The notes beneath the pieces are model-generated. The model saw only the letters and a program-made list of their open reading frames with translations. It was not told where the DNA came from and did not search any database. Shown one piece after another: positions 26,680 to 36,563 of a DNA stretch of 64,000 nt. The stretch is taken from positions 1-64,000 of the forward strand of contig NZ_OMPQ01000002.1 of assembly GCF_900313025.1 (NCBI RefSeq), given 5' to 3'. Positions within the stretch are counted from its first letter, which is position 1. Each line of letters begins with the position of its first letter. This stretch comes from Pseudophaeobacter sp. EL27. Lineage in GTDB: Bacteria > Pseudomonadota > Alphaproteobacteria > Rhodobacterales > Rhodobacteraceae. Position numbers and translations under genes: made by a program.

Positions 26680-27540
26680 ATGAAGAAACAAGATATGAAC
26701 CGCGACTGGATTGCCACTGCCGAAACTCTCTCAAGCGCCCTGCCCTATTTGCAGCGCTATGACGGAGCCATTGTTGTTATCAAGCTGGGTGGCCATGCCA
26801 TGGGCAGCGATGAAGCGATGGAAACCTTTGCCCGCGACATCGTGCTGATGCGCCAGGTCGGGGTCAATCCGGTGATCGTGCATGGTGGTGGTCCGATGAT
26901 CAATGCTATGCTGGACAAGCTGCAGATCCAGTCGGAGTTTGTCGACGGCAAGCGCGTCACCGATCAGGCCACCATGGAAGTGGTGGAGATGGTGCTCTCG
27001 GGGGTTGTCAACAAACGCATCGTCCAGGCGATCAATGCCCAGGGGGGCCGTGCCGTTGGCCTCTCTGGCAAAGATGCCAATCTGATCACCTGCGATCAGG
27101 CCAATGCCAAGCTTGGCTTTGTTGGTGCACCTTCAAAGATGGACCCGCAGGTGCTGCATGACCTGTTTGAAAAACACATCATTCCGGTGATTGCCCCAAT
27201 TGGGGCCGGTCACAATGGCGAGACCTTCAACATCAACGGCGACACTGCCTCCGGCGCCATCGCCACCGCGCTGAATGCTGACCGGCTGCTGCTGCTCACT
27301 GATGTGTCTGGCGTCAAAGATGCCACCGGCGAGGTTGTGACCGAGCTGAAGGCCGCCGATGTCGAGCGGATGACCGCTGAGGGCGTGATTGCCGGCGGCA
27401 TGATCCCCAAGACCGAAACCGCGCTTGAGGCCGTACGTTCAGGTGTGCGCGCCTGTACCATTGTCGATGGGCGGGTAAAGAACGCGGTTCTTCTGGAACT
27501 GTTTACCGATCACGGCGCGGGCTCGATGATCCGCGCCTAA
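26680..27540 (+). CDS. argB: Acetylglutamate kinase
   Basis: A 286-residue amino acid kinase: KLGGHAM near the N-terminus binds [14 protein letters not shown] and GSG-like substrate loops follow, with GKDANLITC and [11 protein letters not shown] later. It phosphorylates N-acetylglutamate in arginine synthesis. Possible in-frame starts at [10 protein letters not shown] differ by a few residues; ATG 26680 is used. It is the last gene of the conserved yidC-engB-argB neighbourhood, though separated here. Confidence 0.97.
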   Translation: MKKQDMNRDWIATAETLSSALPYLQRYDGAIVVIKLGGHAMGSDEAMETFARDIVLMRQVGVNPVIVHGGGPMINAMLDKLQIQSEFVDGKRVTDQATMEVVEMVLSGVVNKRIVQAINAQGGRAVGLSGKDANLITCDQANAKLGFVGAPSKMDPQVLHDLFEKHIIPVIAPIGAGHNGETFNINGDTASGAIATALNADRLLLLTDVSGVKDATGEVVTELKAADVERMTAEGVIAGGMIPKTETALEAVRSGVRACTIVDGRVKNAVLLELFTDHGAGSMIRA

Positions 27541-27644
27541 ACGCGGTCCTTCCCCCAAGCGGCGCATCTGGACGGAGAGCGCCGTTTCTGCGCGTGTCTT
27601 GCGGTTCAGTCTGATATCCTCTCCTACAGACAGGAGGGGAGGAT

Positions 27645-28343
27645 ATGATGACCGCAGACAGATCTGGCAGCCCAGAGACCCCCCCAAGCTATGACAAGAC
27701 CTTGCAAGCGGTGCTGGAGCAGGGGTTGAACATCTATGGCGCGCTCCATCCCGGCAAGCGCCCGGTGAAGAACCTCTCCCATGGCACCCTGGTTCTCTTG
27801 GGCACGGGGGCACGGTTCTGGCAAGTCTTCACGCAGTCTCCTGAGCATCTGGACGACCAGCCCAATCCGGTGGACCTTTGGTCGGCCCGGGTGATTGGCG
27901 CCCTGGGCAGTGCGCTGGGGGCGACGGCCTATTTCCCTTTTTGTGGCCCACCCTATACGCCCTTTGTGAACTGGGCGCTGGCCTCGGGGCGTGCCTTCAC
28001 ATCCCCGTCACAAATGATGGTGCATGATGAGGTCGGCATGTTGATATCCTACCGGGGAGCGCTCCACTTCGATCAAAGCTTTGACATACCCCCCCCTCCT
28101 TTGGCACACTCTCCCTGCGCGACATGCACAACCCAGCCATGTTTGAATACATGCCCGGTACATGCACTGGCTGATGGCGGCCCCTATGATCTAACCGCCT
28201 GTCACCAACATCTAGACACCCCGGCCGGAGTAGCCTGCATGACGCAGGGATGCCTCGCCCGGTGCGCATGCCCTCTGAGCCAGGGGGCTGGACGACGCAT
28301 AGAACAAACCGCACATCACATGAGGTATTTTCACCCATCATGA
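27645..28343 (+). CDS. Two-cluster ferredoxin-like iron-sulfur protein
   Basis: A 232-residue protein with an AGGAGGGGAGGAT ribosome site before ATG 27645 (27648 also possible). The last 100 residues contain CATCTTQPCLNTCPVHAL, a CxxCxxxxCxxxCP cluster motif, then a second set of cysteines (ACHQ, ACMTQGCLARCACP). This resembles the cluster-binding end of QueG-type or uncharacterised Rhodobacterales ferredoxins. The N-terminal half has no recognisable catalytic motif. The stop overlaps the start of the SixA-like gene. Confidence 0.75.
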   Translation: MMTADRSGSPETPPSYDKTLQAVLEQGLNIYGALHPGKRPVKNLSHGTLVLLGTGARFWQVFTQSPEHLDDQPNPVDLWSARVIGALGSALGATAYFPFCGPPYTPFVNWALASGRAFTSPSQMMVHDEVGMLISYRGALHFDQSFDIPPPPLAHSPCATCTTQPCLNTCPVHALADGGPYDLTACHQHLDTPAGVACMTQGCLARCACPLSQGAGRRIEQTAHHMRYFHPS

Positions 28344-28849
28344 CCCGTACCCTGATTTTGACCCGCCACGCCAAATCCGCCTGGGACAGCAACTCGCCCA
28401 GTGACCACGCCCGCCCCCTGAACAAGCGGGGCCGCCGATCTGCAAAAGCCCTGGGAGACTGGCTACGGCAAAACCGCCATGTTCCGGATCAAATCCTGTC
28501 TTCCTCATCACAACGCACCCGCGAGACCCAGGCCTTGATGGGTTTCGAGGCCCCAAGCTCCTTTAGCGAGCGGCTGTATCATGCCAGCGCGGAAATCATC
28601 TTTCAGGCCCTGCGTGAAGCCGAACAAAACCGGGTGCTGGTTGTTTCCCATAACCCGGGCATCGCCGCCTTTGCCCATGCCATCGTTTCAAGCCCACCGG
28701 ATCACGTGCGGTTTGACGACTACCCAACCGGTGCGACCCTGGTGGTGCGGTTCGACATCGACAGTTGGACCCAGCTGAGCTGGAGTTCCGGCAAGGTCAT
28801 GGACTTTGTTGTTCCCCGTGAACTGCTCGGTGAAGAACTGCCCGCCTGA
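28340..28849 (+). CDS. SixA-like histidine phosphatase
   Basis: About 169 residues from ATG 28340. The catalytic RHAKSAW at the N-terminus and VSHNPG downstream identify the histidine phosphatase superfamily, of the SixA type that dephosphorylates phosphohistidine. Its start overlaps the preceding stop by 4 bp (ATGA), so it should be co-translated with the Fe-S protein. Substrate unknown. Confidence 0.88.
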   Translation: MTRTLILTRHAKSAWDSNSPSDHARPLNKRGRRSAKALGDWLRQNRHVPDQILSSSSQRTRETQALMGFEAPSSFSERLYHASAEIIFQALREAEQNRVLVVSHNPGIAAFAHAIVSSPPDHVRFDDYPTGATLVVRFDIDSWTQLSWSSGKVMDFVVPRELLGEELPA

Positions 28850-28901
28850 CCCAGAGGCCTGCAGCGCAGGCTGGGCGGCTCGGTTTAGTGTCTCCGCAAT
28901 G

Positions 28902-28934
28902 AAAACGGCCCCTCGGAAATCCGAAGGGCCGTTT
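28902..28934. terminator. Bidirectional intrinsic terminator between sixA-like gene and aapP
   Basis: AAACGGCCC and GGGCCGTTT arms flank an inner CGGA/TCCG stem. A/T ends on both sides let it serve both the rightward phosphatase transcript and the leftward aap transcript. Confidence 0.85.
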
Positions 28935-28957
28935 CTCGTCAGTCAGTCAGGCTTGGA

Positions 28958-29725
28958 TCAGTGACCCAGGATCTGGCTCAGGAACAGCTGTGTCCGTTCG
29001 CTTTGTGGGTTGTTGAAGAACTCTTCCGGTTCGTTCTGCTCCACAATCTGCCCCGCATCCATAAAGATCACCCGGTTCGCCACCTGACGGGCAAAGCCCA
29101 TTTCGTGGGTCACGCAGAGCATGGTCATGCCCTCTTCCGCCAGTTCGATCATGGTGTCGAGCACCTCTTTGATCATCTCGGGGTCGAGCGCCGAAGTCGG
29201 CTCATCAAACAACATGATCCGCGGCATCATGCACAGCGAGCGGGCAATCGCCACACGCTGCTGCTGACCGCCCGAAAGCTGGCCGGGGTATTTGTTGGCC
29301 TGATCCGGGATTTTCACCTTTTCCAGGAAATGCATCGCCCGCTCTTCGGCCTCTTTCTTGGGTGTCTTGCGAACCCAGATCGGTGCCAGCGTGCAGTTTT
29401 CCAGAATGGTCAGATGAGGGAAGAGGTTGAAGTGCTGGAAGCACATGCCGACCTCGGACCGGATCTTGTCGATGTTTTTCAGATCGTTGGACAGCAGTGT
29501 ACCGTCAACCTCGATGCTCCCCTGCTGGTGTTCTTCCAGCGCGTTGATGCAACGGATCAGGGTCGATTTACCGGAGCCCGAAGGGCCACAGATAACAATC
29601 CGCTCGCCTTGGTTGACCGTCAGGTTGATGTCGCGCAGCACGTGGAAAGACCCGTACCACTTGTTCATCTGGTTGATGGTGATTGCGATTTCGTCAGAGA
29701 CTTGCATTTGAGAAGTGTCAGCCAT
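28958..29725 (-). CDS. aapP: General L-amino acid ABC transporter, ATP-binding protein
   Basis: A 255-residue ABC ATPase: Walker [11 protein letters not shown]-loop, LSGGQQQR signature and Walker [15 protein letters not shown]. It powers uptake through AapQ and AapM of a broad range of L-amino acids bound by AapJ. It lies 12 bp after aapM and ends at the bidirectional terminator. Confidence 0.97.
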   Translation of the reverse strand: MADTSQMQVSDEIAITINQMNKWYGSFHVLRDINLTVNQGERIVICGPSGSGKSTLIRCINALEEHQQGSIEVDGTLLSNDLKNIDKIRSEVGMCFQHFNLFPHLTILENCTLAPIWVRKTPKKEAEERAMHFLEKVKIPDQANKYPGQLSGGQQQRVAIARSLCMMPRIMLFDEPTSALDPEMIKEVLDTMIELAEEGMTMLCVTHEMGFARQVANRVIFMDAGQIVEQNEPEEFFNNPQSERTQLFLSQILGH

Positions 29726-29737
29726 TGTCCGGCCTCC

Positions 29738-31036
29738 TTATCGGTGACCAGTGGCGAGACGACGCTCGAGCCACTGAGAGTATTGAGAAATGCCGTAGCA
29801 AACGACGAAGAACAAAGCGGCTGCGAAGCCCAGGAGCTCCCAGTAGACGCCGTTCCACTCGGTCGAGGCAAGAATAGGACCACGGATCATCCCAACCATG
29901 TCGAACATCGAAATGACCGACACCAGCGTTGTATCCTTGAACAGGCCAACGGCCACGTTCACGATACCCGGGATAGAGATCTTCAGTGCCTGCGGCAGAA
30001 TGATCAGACGCATCGCCTGTGGGTAATCCAGGCCTAGGCTATCCGCCGCCTCATACTGTCCCTTTGGCAGGGCCGCGAGACCACCCCGGATCACCTCGGC
30101 GATATAGGCCGCAGAGAAGAGGGTGATCATGATGACCACGCGCAGGAACAGATCCACCGTCGCATCCGGCGGGAAGAAGTAGGACAGCATCACCGAAGCT
30201 ACAAAGAGCAGCGTGATCAGCGGCACGCCGCGCACGAACTCGATGAAGACCACACAGATCCACTTGATCAGCGGCATTGAGGACTGACGCCCCAAGGCCA
30301 GAGCAATACCCAGCGGCACCGAGAGCGACACACAGGTCACACCCAGCATCATGTTGAGCATGAAGCCCCCCAGATCGCGCGAGGGAACAGGTGACAGCAT
30401 TGCGCTTTCAGAGGCACCTTCGGGGATCAGCATGCCGCCGACCTTCCAGATCACCAGCGCCGCAACTATGGCGCCAAAGAAGCCCGCAGCAAAGCTGCCT
30501 TTGCCCAGCTTTTGGAACACCACGGCTGCCACAGCAAAACCAACCAGCGCCACGATTGGCACCATGATGGTTCCGCCCCAGATCAGCCAGAAGGCCAGGA
30601 AGGGGTAGACAACAGTGAAGGCCAGCAGCTTGCGTGGCAGGTCAAAGAAAAGCACAGGTGCCAAAGCGACCAGCAAGAGCACCAGCGCCAAATTTGGCCG
30701 CCAGTATTGGTCACCTGGGTATTTGAAACCATACAGCAGCTGGTTCCAGCGCTCGGAAAGAACAGAGAAGCAGGCGCCTGATTTGCCTTGCAGAATTTCA
30801 CGGCACTCGGCCAGCGAAGAGGTCGTCCAGATCCCGTTCCACATCCAAGGCACAGTGTTGCTGAGCAGAGAATAGAGCAGTGCCAGGGCAAAAAGCGTCA
30901 GGATAGAGTTGGGGACGCTAGAGAACAGGTTCTCGCGCACCCACTTGTAGGCACCTGTATCACGCGCCGGGGGCGGCGATTCAGGGATGACGCCATCGGC
31001 GACAAAGGCAATCGGATTGTTTTGTTTATCGCTCAT
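29738..31036 (-). CDS. aapM: General L-amino acid ABC transporter, permease AapM
   Basis: A 432-residue permease with multiple membrane helices and the HisM/GlnP-type loop EVIRGGLAALPKGQYEAADSLGL (EAA motif contacting AapP). It is of the large size typical of AapM. It follows aapQ by 3 bp and precedes aapP by 12 bp. Confidence 0.95.
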   Translation of the reverse strand: MSDKQNNPIAFVADGVIPESPPPARDTGAYKWVRENLFSSVPNSILTLFALALLYSLLSNTVPWMWNGIWTTSSLAECREILQGKSGACFSVLSERWNQLLYGFKYPGDQYWRPNLALVLLLVALAPVLFFDLPRKLLAFTVVYPFLAFWLIWGGTIMVPIVALVGFAVAAVVFQKLGKGSFAAGFFGAIVAALVIWKVGGMLIPEGASESAMLSPVPSRDLGGFMLNMMLGVTCVSLSVPLGIALALGRQSSMPLIKWICVVFIEFVRGVPLITLLFVASVMLSYFFPPDATVDLFLRVVIMITLFSAAYIAEVIRGGLAALPKGQYEAADSLGLDYPQAMRLIILPQALKISIPGIVNVAVGLFKDTTLVSVISMFDMVGMIRGPILASTEWNGVYWELLGFAAALFFVVCYGISQYSQWLERRLATGHR

Positions 31037-31039
31037 GGC

Positions 31040-32272
31040 TCAGCGCTCCTTCAGCTTAACGGAGGAGTTGTAAACGTTCATCACCATCGAAATCAGCAGC
31101 GAGGCGGTGAGATAGAACAGCATCAAGAGCAAGACGCATTCAATTGCGCGGCCCGTCTGGTTCAGGGTAACCCCGCCCAGTGTTGCGGTGATATCCGCAT
31201 AGCCCACGGCAATCGCCAGCGAGGAGTTTTTGGTGATGTTGAGGAAGTTGGAGATCAGCGGCGGGATAATCACCCGCAGAGCCTGCGGCAGAACCACAAG
31301 ATTCATGATCCGGCCAGGGCGCATACCCAGAGCTGCAGCAGCCTCGGTCTGCCCCTTGGAGATCGCCTGAATGCCTGCGCGCACGTTTTCCGCGATAAAG
31401 GCACCGGTGTAGATCGACAGAGCAAACCACAGCGCGATCAGCGGGCCACCAATCTTGATGCCGCCTTTGAAGTTAAAGCCTTTCAGCTCTGGCACTTCCC
31501 AGGTCAGCCCCATGATCAGCATCAGAACAACAACCGGAATGATCCAGACAGCCAGGCCGATGTACAGGGTATTGGGGCGAATGCCGGTCTCTTCCTGCTT
31601 TTGGGTCGCATTGGCGTTGACCTTGCGCATCACAAAGAAGGAACCAACCAGAACAGCCAAAACCAGCAGCCAGTTCAGGGCAGCAGAGGCAAACAACCCG
31701 TTCGCAAACAGTGGCATCGGCGTGTAGACACCACGGTTGGTAAAGGCAAAGAGGTCAAACACCATGCTGGCTGAGGGGTCTGCGCCACGGAATTCGCGGG
31801 GACCCGGCATAACGGCCGTCATGATGGTGAAAATGATGATGATCCAGATCAGAACCGGGATGTTGCGAAAGATCTCAACATAGACGGCCATCAGCTTTGA
31901 CACCAACCAGTTGTTCGACAAGCGCAAAACCCCGGCAATGACGCCAAAGATCGTCGCCGTGATACAGGCCAAGAAGGCAACCAGCAGGGTGTTCAGGATC
32001 CCCACAACTGCGGCCCGGGCATGGCTGGACTGGCTGTCATATTCGACCAGACGCTGGGCGATGTCGTAGCCAGAGCGATCGCCCAGGAAATTGTAGGAAA
32101 TGTTCAGGCCAGCGGCACGCAGGTTCTGAATGAGGTTATTGCCCAGGTACCAAATGGCCAAGGCCAGGACCAGCGCGGCTATCGCCTGGAAGGTCAATGA
32201 TCGATAGCGGGTATCGTTGACCAGCATAGAGAGCCGGAACTGCTCCTGCGGTGGGTCAGTGAGAGTTGACAT
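31040..32272 (-). CDS. aapQ: General L-amino acid ABC transporter, permease AapQ
   Basis: A 410-residue permease with a long N-terminal region and several helices. The EAA loop reads ENVRAGIQAISKGQTEAAAALGMRPGRIM. With AapM it forms the membrane channel. The gene is separated from aapJ by a 142-bp gap with a strong hairpin. Confidence 0.95.
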   Translation of the reverse strand: MSTLTDPPQEQFRLSMLVNDTRYRSLTFQAIAALVLALAIWYLGNNLIQNLRAAGLNISYNFLGDRSGYDIAQRLVEYDSQSSHARAAVVGILNTLLVAFLACITATIFGVIAGVLRLSNNWLVSKLMAVYVEIFRNIPVLIWIIIIFTIMTAVMPGPREFRGADPSASMVFDLFAFTNRGVYTPMPLFANGLFASAALNWLLVLAVLVGSFFVMRKVNANATQKQEETGIRPNTLYIGLAVWIIPVVVLMLIMGLTWEVPELKGFNFKGGIKIGGPLIALWFALSIYTGAFIAENVRAGIQAISKGQTEAAAALGMRPGRIMNLVVLPQALRVIIPPLISNFLNITKNSSLAIAVGYADITATLGGVTLNQTGRAIECVLLLMLFYLTASLLISMVMNVYNSSVKLKER

Positions 32273-32372
32273 GAAAAGGGATCCCCGTAGCTCATAGATC
32301 TACCATCCGGCGGGGTTGGTTCCCTGCTCGCGTCAGATCTAAAGCGTATTTTGGTTGGATAGTATCAGAAGG

Positions 32373-32399
32373 AAAAAGGGCGCAGGATGTCCTGCGCCC
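32373..32399 (-). terminator. Hairpin between aapJ and aapQ
   Basis: The arms at 32378-32386 and 32391-32399 (GGGCGCAGG/CCTGCGCCC) form a 9-bp stem with a 4-base loop and, on the minus strand, are followed by five T. It can partly terminate transcription after aapJ, or protect the aapJ mRNA end, explaining more binding protein than permease. Confidence 0.9.
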
Positions 32400-32414
32400 T
32401 TTCCTCAGTAGATC

Positions 32415-33431
32415 TTAGCGGAAAGGAGGCGAGTACAGCAGGCCGCCTTTGGTCCACTGTGCGTTCAGACCACGAGCCAGACCGATTGGTGTTGCTTCAC
32501 CGATGTTGTCAGCAAAGACTTCACCGTAGTTACCGCCAGCGGCGATCGCGTTCTTGCCCCAGTCAGCCGAAAGACCAAGCATCTCACCCAGGGTACCTTC
32601 GGAGCCCAGGAGACGGTTGATTTCAGGGTTGGTGGTACCAGCAGCCATCTCGCCGATGTTGGCAGAGGTGACGCCCAGCTCTTCAGCCGAGATCAGCGCG
32701 TTCAGAGTCCAGCGCACAACGTCGCCCCAGGCGTGGTCGCCGTGACGAACCAGCGGGCCGAGTGGCTCTTTGGAGATGATTTCGGGCAGCAGGGTGTGCG
32801 CGTCAGGCGATTCAAATGTGGCGCGGGTCGCGGCCAGACCGGAAGCATCGGTGGTGTAAACGTCACAGGCACCGGCCAGGTACTGCTGCTGTGCTTCGGC
32901 GTTGGTTTCAATTGGAACAGGCTCGTAAGAGATGTTGTTCGAACGGAAGAAGTCAGCCAGGTTCAGCTCGGTGGTGGTGCCGGTCTGGATGCAGACAGTG
33001 GCGCCGTCGAGTTCTTTGGCCGAGGAAACGCCCAGCTCTTTGGGAACCATGAAGCCCTGACCGTCGTAGTAGTTTACGCCGGTAAATTCGAACTTCAGGT
33101 CAACATCGCGCGAGAAGGTCCAGGTGGTGTTACGGGCCAGCATGTCGATTTCGCCAGACGCCAGCGCAGTAAAGCGGGTCTTGCCAGTTGTTGGCACGAA
33201 TTCAACAGCGTTGGAATCGCCCAGTACGGCGGCTGCAACAGCGCGACATACGGCAACGTCAAAGCCTTCCCATTCGCCGCTTGCATTTGGAGCAGCAAAG
33301 CCAACCAGACCGGTGGTCACGCCGCAGTTCAGTTTGCCGCGGGCTTTGACGTCGTCCAGAGTGCCAGCAGCAGCTGCACCAGCCGACAGACCAGCAATGG
33401 TCAGCGCGCCCAAAATTACGGTATTTTTCAT
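32415..33431 (-). CDS. aapJ: General L-amino acid-binding periplasmic protein AapJ
   Basis: About 338 residues from ATG 33431, preceded by GAAGAGG. The signal peptide ends near SAGAAAAG; the mature protein is a type II solute-binding protein (GKLNCGVTTGLVGFAAPN, DVAVCRAVAAAVLGD, YYDGQGFMVPKELG). It is the first gene of aapJQMP. An upstream in-frame ATG at 33455 is less likely. Confidence 0.96.
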   Translation of the reverse strand: MKNTVILGALTIAGLSAGAAAAGTLDDVKARGKLNCGVTTGLVGFAAPNASGEWEGFDVAVCRAVAAAVLGDSNAVEFVPTTGKTRFTALASGEIDMLARNTTWTFSRDVDLKFEFTGVNYYDGQGFMVPKELGVSSAKELDGATVCIQTGTTTELNLADFFRSNNISYEPVPIETNAEAQQQYLAGACDVYTTDASGLAATRATFESPDAHTLLPEIISKEPLGPLVRHGDHAWGDVVRWTLNALISAEELGVTSANIGEMAAGTTNPEINRLLGSEGTLGEMLGLSADWGKNAIAAGGNYGEVFADNIGEATPIGLARGLNAQWTKGGLLYSPPFR

Positions 33432-33662
33432 GTTTACCTCTTCCTGATGTTCCACCTATTGCGGTGGTTTTTTTTGCCCAGCACGAGTGATGCCGGAAAT
33501 GGTGTGAACTGGAGTGAAACCCCAATTCGTACAGGGAGTTTGGGCGCATTCATCAACAAACGTCAAGTGTGTGATCATGAAATTCGATGTCCGAATAGCG
33601 AACTCTCTACTATTCGATACAAAATTTCTTAACGGGAAGCTCACCCGCAATTTGCTGTCTTC

Positions 33663-34367
33663 TCAGCAAATATCGTAGAAACTTTTGGCGTGCAAAAAAG
33701 CCACCCGCTTCAGGTCTGCGGTCTCTTGGGCCTCATCATCGACTCCCCACTGCTCCTCCTGCCAGGTCTCGTCCAGGCGCGAAATCTGCCAGATTTCATC
33801 CGGTCTGCGCCAATTTTGAGCAGTTGCAAAGCCCAAGACCAGCGATCCGGACATCGAAACCAGGTCATGAAAGGCCGCGAGTTGGAAGTTGCTCAGGTCA
33901 TGAACAGCCTGCCGCAAAGTCTCCAGGGCCATCGGGTCCTGTGCCGAATGTTGCAGCCCCTGACGGGTCTCCAAACCCGCGCCTAAAACTTCTTTGGCCC
34001 AGCTCAAAGCAGGGTCCCATTGCTCCGCCTGACGCTTTACCAGCTCCTGTGGGCTGTCGGCGCGGTAGCACAACAGGTCCGAATCGCCGTAATCCGCCAG
34101 CATGTCTGCGACTTCGGCGTGCTGATTCGCGACCTTGTCGATGGCTGCATTGGCAGACCGGGTATAGGGCATGGTCTCAGGATTGATGCCTTCAACCTGG
34201 GCATCCCATTCTGCTGCAATTGCCTCGGCCATGGCACGACTGGGCAGGGTCAGCGCGGCCTTTGCCGGGGTTTTCACGCCGCGCCCATCCAGATGCACCG
34301 TAAATCCGCCATCGACCTCAACCGCAGAGGCTTCTTTCCAGAACCGCTTTTGCTTCCAATCACTCAT
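33663..34367 (-). CDS. ATP12 family chaperone for F1-ATPase assembly
   Basis: A 234-residue protein with the ATP12 hallmarks: RFWKEASAVEV and a C-terminal domain with PDEIWQISRLDETWQEEQWG. It is found in alphaproteobacteria and mitochondria, where it helps the F1 alpha subunit join. It forms a run with the HAD phosphatase (4 bp gap), pseudouridine synthase and crcB genes. Confidence 0.92.
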   Translation of the reverse strand: MSDWKQKRFWKEASAVEVDGGFTVHLDGRGVKTPAKAALTLPSRAMAEAIAAEWDAQVEGINPETMPYTRSANAAIDKVANQHAEVADMLADYGDSDLLCYRADSPQELVKRQAEQWDPALSWAKEVLGAGLETRQGLQHSAQDPMALETLRQAVHDLSNFQLAAFHDLVSMSGSLVLGFATAQNWRRPDEIWQISRLDETWQEEQWGVDDEAQETADLKRVAFLHAKSFYDIC

Positions 34368-34370
34368 GTC

Positions 34371-35039
34371 TCATGTCTTCCAGATCCGTTGCAACAAGGG
34401 GGCCAGCTGGTCAAAGCGGCTGATGATATGGTCCGCCCCCAGGTCAGCCGCCGGGTGATAGCCCCAGTCAACCGCGATGGTGCGCACCCCCGCAGCTCGC
34501 CCCATATCAATGTCAAAGCTGGTATCGCCAATCATAACGGCATTGGCGGGCTCTACTCCGGTCTCTGCCAGGGCCGTCAGCACCATCGAGGGGTGCGGCT
34601 TGGAGGGATGATGATCCGCCACCTGTCGCGTCATAAAACACGCCAGCCCATGGGCCGCGATCAGCGCATCCAGGCCGCGTTGCGATTTGCCCGTTGCCAC
34701 CCCAAGCAGGTATTCCGGCACTGCATGCAATTCTGCCAGCACCTCAGCCGCGCCGGGAAACAGCGGCGAATGCCCTGCCCCCTGGGCCAGACGTTTGTCC
34801 ATATAGGCCTGCTTATAGCCCGCGACCAGGTGCGCCCTTACCTCCGCCGGCTGGGTCGGCGCCAGTTGATCCATCGCCAAAGGCAGCGAAAGCCCCACAA
34901 TCGAGAGGATCTCGGCATGCGCCGGAACTCTCAGCCCCTGCCCTTCGAAACTCGAGGCCATGGCAGAGGCGATGGCATTCTGGCTATCCGCCAGGGTGCC
35001 ATCCACATCAAACAGGATCAGCCGCAGATCTGCGCTCAC
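34371..35039 (-). CDS. HAD superfamily phosphatase (phosphoglycolate phosphatase-like)
   Basis: A 222-residue hydrolase. Motif I is LFDVDGTLAD with nucleophile Asp9-Asp11, motif II the VATGK region, motif III/IV IGDTSFDIDMG. A cap domain lies between about 20 and 90. The substrate cannot be told from sequence. The ATG overlaps the stop of the pseudouridine synthase gene by 4 bp. Confidence 0.93.
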   Translation of the reverse strand: MSADLRLILFDVDGTLADSQNAIASAMASSFEGQGLRVPAHAEILSIVGLSLPLAMDQLAPTQPAEVRAHLVAGYKQAYMDKRLAQGAGHSPLFPGAAEVLAELHAVPEYLLGVATGKSQRGLDALIAAHGLACFMTRQVADHHPSKPHPSMVLTALAETGVEPANAVMIGDTSFDIDMGRAAGVRTIAVDWGYHPAADLGADHIISRFDQLAPLLQRIWKT

Positions 35040-36082
35040 ATCAGCCCCTCAAAAGGGTCATCCGCCGCCAGATCCTCGGTCCAGCCAAAGGTGTCCCAGC
35101 TGTCCTTCATGTGATCCGGCAGCTCCGCCGTCATCACGATGTCTTTTTTGGTTGTCGGGTGTTCAAACACCAGGCGCCGTGCGTGCAGGTGCAGTTTTTT
35201 GCTGATCACACCACCCAATTGTGCGCCCCAGCCATCGCCGAGGTTCTCTTGGCCGGAGCCACCGTATTTACCGTCGCCAATGATGGGATGGCCGATTTCG
35301 GACATATGGGCCCGCAACTGGTGAGTACGCCCGGTGACAGGCTCCATCGCCACCCAGGAGGCACGACCCGCCACCCGATAGAGGGTCGCGTAATAGGTAT
35401 GCGCCCGCTTAGCGCCCGGGGTGCGGTCGATCTCATTGGGGTGTACGGCGATCATCTTTTCGCCTTCCCCACTGGATCCATGACCGCCGGCCTTCACCAG
35501 CCCGGCTTTGATCTCACCCAGATAGGGGGTGGGAACGCCCGCGACCAATGCCCAGTAGATCTTGCGGGTGTTGCGATGGCGGAAGGCGGCGGTCAGCGAT
35601 TTTGCCGCCAGCCGCGTGCGAGCTAGTACCAGTACGCCGGAGGTGTCCTTGTCGAGGCGATGCACCAGACGGGGCTTTTCCTCAGCGTCAAAGCGCAGCG
35701 CATCGGCCAGACCATCCACATGTTTGGTGGTGCCGCTGCCGCCCTGTACCGCCAGACCCGCAGGTTTGTTCAGCACGATCACATCGTCATCCTTGTAGAT
35801 GACACAGCCGCGGATCATCTTGGCATCCGCCTCGGAAATCCGCGCAGCCCGAGGTTCGGCCCGTTTCAGATCGGTCTCCGCCAAAGGCGGCACCCGCACT
35901 ACCTGACCGGCAGCAACGCGTGTATTGGCCTTCACCCGACCACCATCCAGGCGCAGCTCGCCCTTGCGGCACATCTTTTCAATGCGACCCTGGTTCACAT
36001 GCGGGAACAGCCGACGCAGCCAGCGGTCGATCCGCTGGTCATCATCCGCTTCGGCTACGGTAATCATCTGTACGCCGCTCAT
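35036..36082 (-). CDS. RluC/RluD-type 23S rRNA pseudouridine synthase
   Basis: A 348-residue protein from ATG 36082 (MSGVQMITVAEADDDQRIDRW). An S4 RNA-binding domain occupies about 15-75 (RIDRWLRRLFPHVNQGRIEKM), and the catalytic domain has HRLDKDTSGVLVLAR with the catalytic Asp. PVTGRTHQLRAHM also fits. It isomerises uridines in 23S rRNA. The start overlaps crcB and the stop overlaps the HAD gene, both by 4 bp. Confidence 0.94.
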   Translation of the reverse strand: MSGVQMITVAEADDDQRIDRWLRRLFPHVNQGRIEKMCRKGELRLDGGRVKANTRVAAGQVVRVPPLAETDLKRAEPRAARISEADAKMIRGCVIYKDDDVIVLNKPAGLAVQGGSGTTKHVDGLADALRFDAEEKPRLVHRLDKDTSGVLVLARTRLAAKSLTAAFRHRNTRKIYWALVAGVPTPYLGEIKAGLVKAGGHGSSGEGEKMIAVHPNEIDRTPGAKRAHTYYATLYRVAGRASWVAMEPVTGRTHQLRAHMSEIGHPIIGDGKYGGSGQENLGDGWGAQLGGVISKKLHLHARRLVFEHPTTKKDIVMTAELPDHMKDSWDTFGWTEDLAADDPFEGLM

Positions 36083-36459
36083 GCGAACACTCCTCTTGCG
36101 AGCCATAGGCCCAAAAACAATCCACCAACCGACAGGCCGACAGATAGAAAAACATAGACCGCAGCCTGCCCAAAAGCACCGCGCTCGATCATATTGGCGC
36201 TCTCCAATGAGAAGGCCGAAAAGGTGGTAAAGCCACCCAAGATACCAGTCATCACCAGCGGGCTGAGATGATTCAGCCCCTTTTGCGCCGCTGCCACCAC
36301 AAAGACCCCCATCAGAAAGGAGCCGACCACGTTGACGGTGATGATCGCCAGCGGGAAATCCTGGTGACCAAACAGGCGCAGAACCCCGACGCCCGTCAGG
36401 TAGCGAAGCGCTGCTCCGCACGCGCCACCAAGGGCGACCAGAGATACCGTTGAAATCAT
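36079..36459 (-). CDS. crcB: Fluoride ion exporter CrcB
   Basis: A 126-residue protein with four membrane helices and the GGFTTFSAFSLE motif that lines the fluoride pore. It exports fluoride passively as a dimer. The start is taken at ATG 36459; the preceding TTG is possible. I looked for a fluoride riboswitch in the upstream 104 bp and saw none. Confidence 0.95.
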   Translation of the reverse strand: MISTVSLVALGGACGAALRYLTGVGVLRLFGHQDFPLAIITVNVVGSFLMGVFVVAAAQKGLNHLSPLVMTGILGGFTTFSAFSLESANMIERGAFGQAAVYVFLSVGLSVGGLFLGLWLARGVFA

Positions 36460-36563
36460 CAAGGGTCTGTGGCGCGGGTGAGCAAAGATGTCAAGTTTTC
36501 CCGTTGCAAGCCATGCAGTGCCGCCCTAGCTCTTATGCAAAGCGAACAACAGGAGCGCCCTCC

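Noticed and set aside
36460-36563. Fluoride riboswitch before crcB
   Set aside because: The upstream region lacks the conserved riboswitch core segments that I could recall; divergent promoters are the simpler content.
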